Positions 5,864 through 5,924 of a DNA stretch of 5,924 nucleotides are shown here, piece after piece. This DNA comes from an uncultured Eubacteriales bacterium. Lineage in GTDB: Bacteria; Bacillota; Clostridia; Christensenellales; CAG-138. Position numbers and translations under genes: made by a program. Every line of letters starts with the position of its first letter. Position 1 is the first letter of the stretch. Location of the stretch: positions 1 through 5,924 of the forward strand of contig UQOG01000121.1 of the NCBI GenBank assembly GCA_900542615.1. Reading direction: 5' to 3'. The notes under the pieces are model-generated. The model did no database searches. It had not been told where the DNA came from and saw only the letters and a program-made list of their open reading frames with translations.

Positions 5864-5924
5864 CGCCGGAACGGCGGGGGAAGCGCCTACGGCTCGGCGC
5901 GGCGGCGGGTGGGCGCAGCCCACC
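5864..5924 (+). terminator. Hairpin cluster after the methyltransferase gene, possible terminator
   Basis: Seen: three inverted repeats in the 61 bases after the stop codon. The first is CGCCG-GAA-CGGCG (5864-5876), the second is GCGCC/GGCGC with an 8-base loop (5883-5900), and the third is GGTGGGC-GCA-GCCCACC (5908-5924), a perfect 7-bp stem that ends at the last base of the window. The third is the best terminator stem, but the U-tract needed to confirm it would lie beyond the window. G+C richness makes short stems common by chance, so the first two carry little weight alone. Confidence 0.45.

Overview
This is an ordinary-looking chromosomal segment from a high-GC member of the Bacillota, most likely a gut-type clostridium of the Oscillospiraceae/Ruminococcaceae kind. 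Three things point there: a Bacillota-type MurG, a DUF815-family ATPase (a group I know mainly from clostridia), and GGAGG/AAAGGA ribosome sites with extended -10 promoters in a strongly G+C-rich sequence. The taxonomic call is inference from protein style and base composition, not a database match.

Layout. Two genes are on the minus strand in the left half. cysS (cysteinyl-tRNA synthetase, 49-1437) lies 128 bp downstream of a gene for a DUF815 AAA+-like ATPase (1566-2921). A 305-bp intergenic region (2922-3226) separates these from two plus-strand genes and carries a promoter for each direction. The plus-strand genes are murG (3227-4291) and, 18 bp after it, a large RNA methyltransferase (4310-5863) that joins HEAT-like repeats, a THUMP-type RNA-binding module and a Rossmann methyltransferase domain with an NLPFG catalytic motif. 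Both window ends hold perfect inverted repeats that could be terminator stems, but any U-tracts would lie outside the window.

How the genes work together. cysS serves translation, murG makes lipid II for the cell wall, and the methyltransferase probably modifies tRNA or rRNA. The DUF815 protein has no settled function. murG and the methyltransferase look like one operon. cysS appears to have its own promoter, whose extended -10 element overlaps the stop codon of the DUF815 gene, so it may be made both alone and by read-through.

I see no mobile element, CRISPR array, tRNA, rRNA or toxin-antitoxin pair, and no convincing new multi-gene system. The observations most worth a second look are the HEAT-THUMP-methyltransferase fusion and the apparent decay of the ATP-hydrolysis and sensor motifs in the DUF815 protein, whose Walker A loop is intact.
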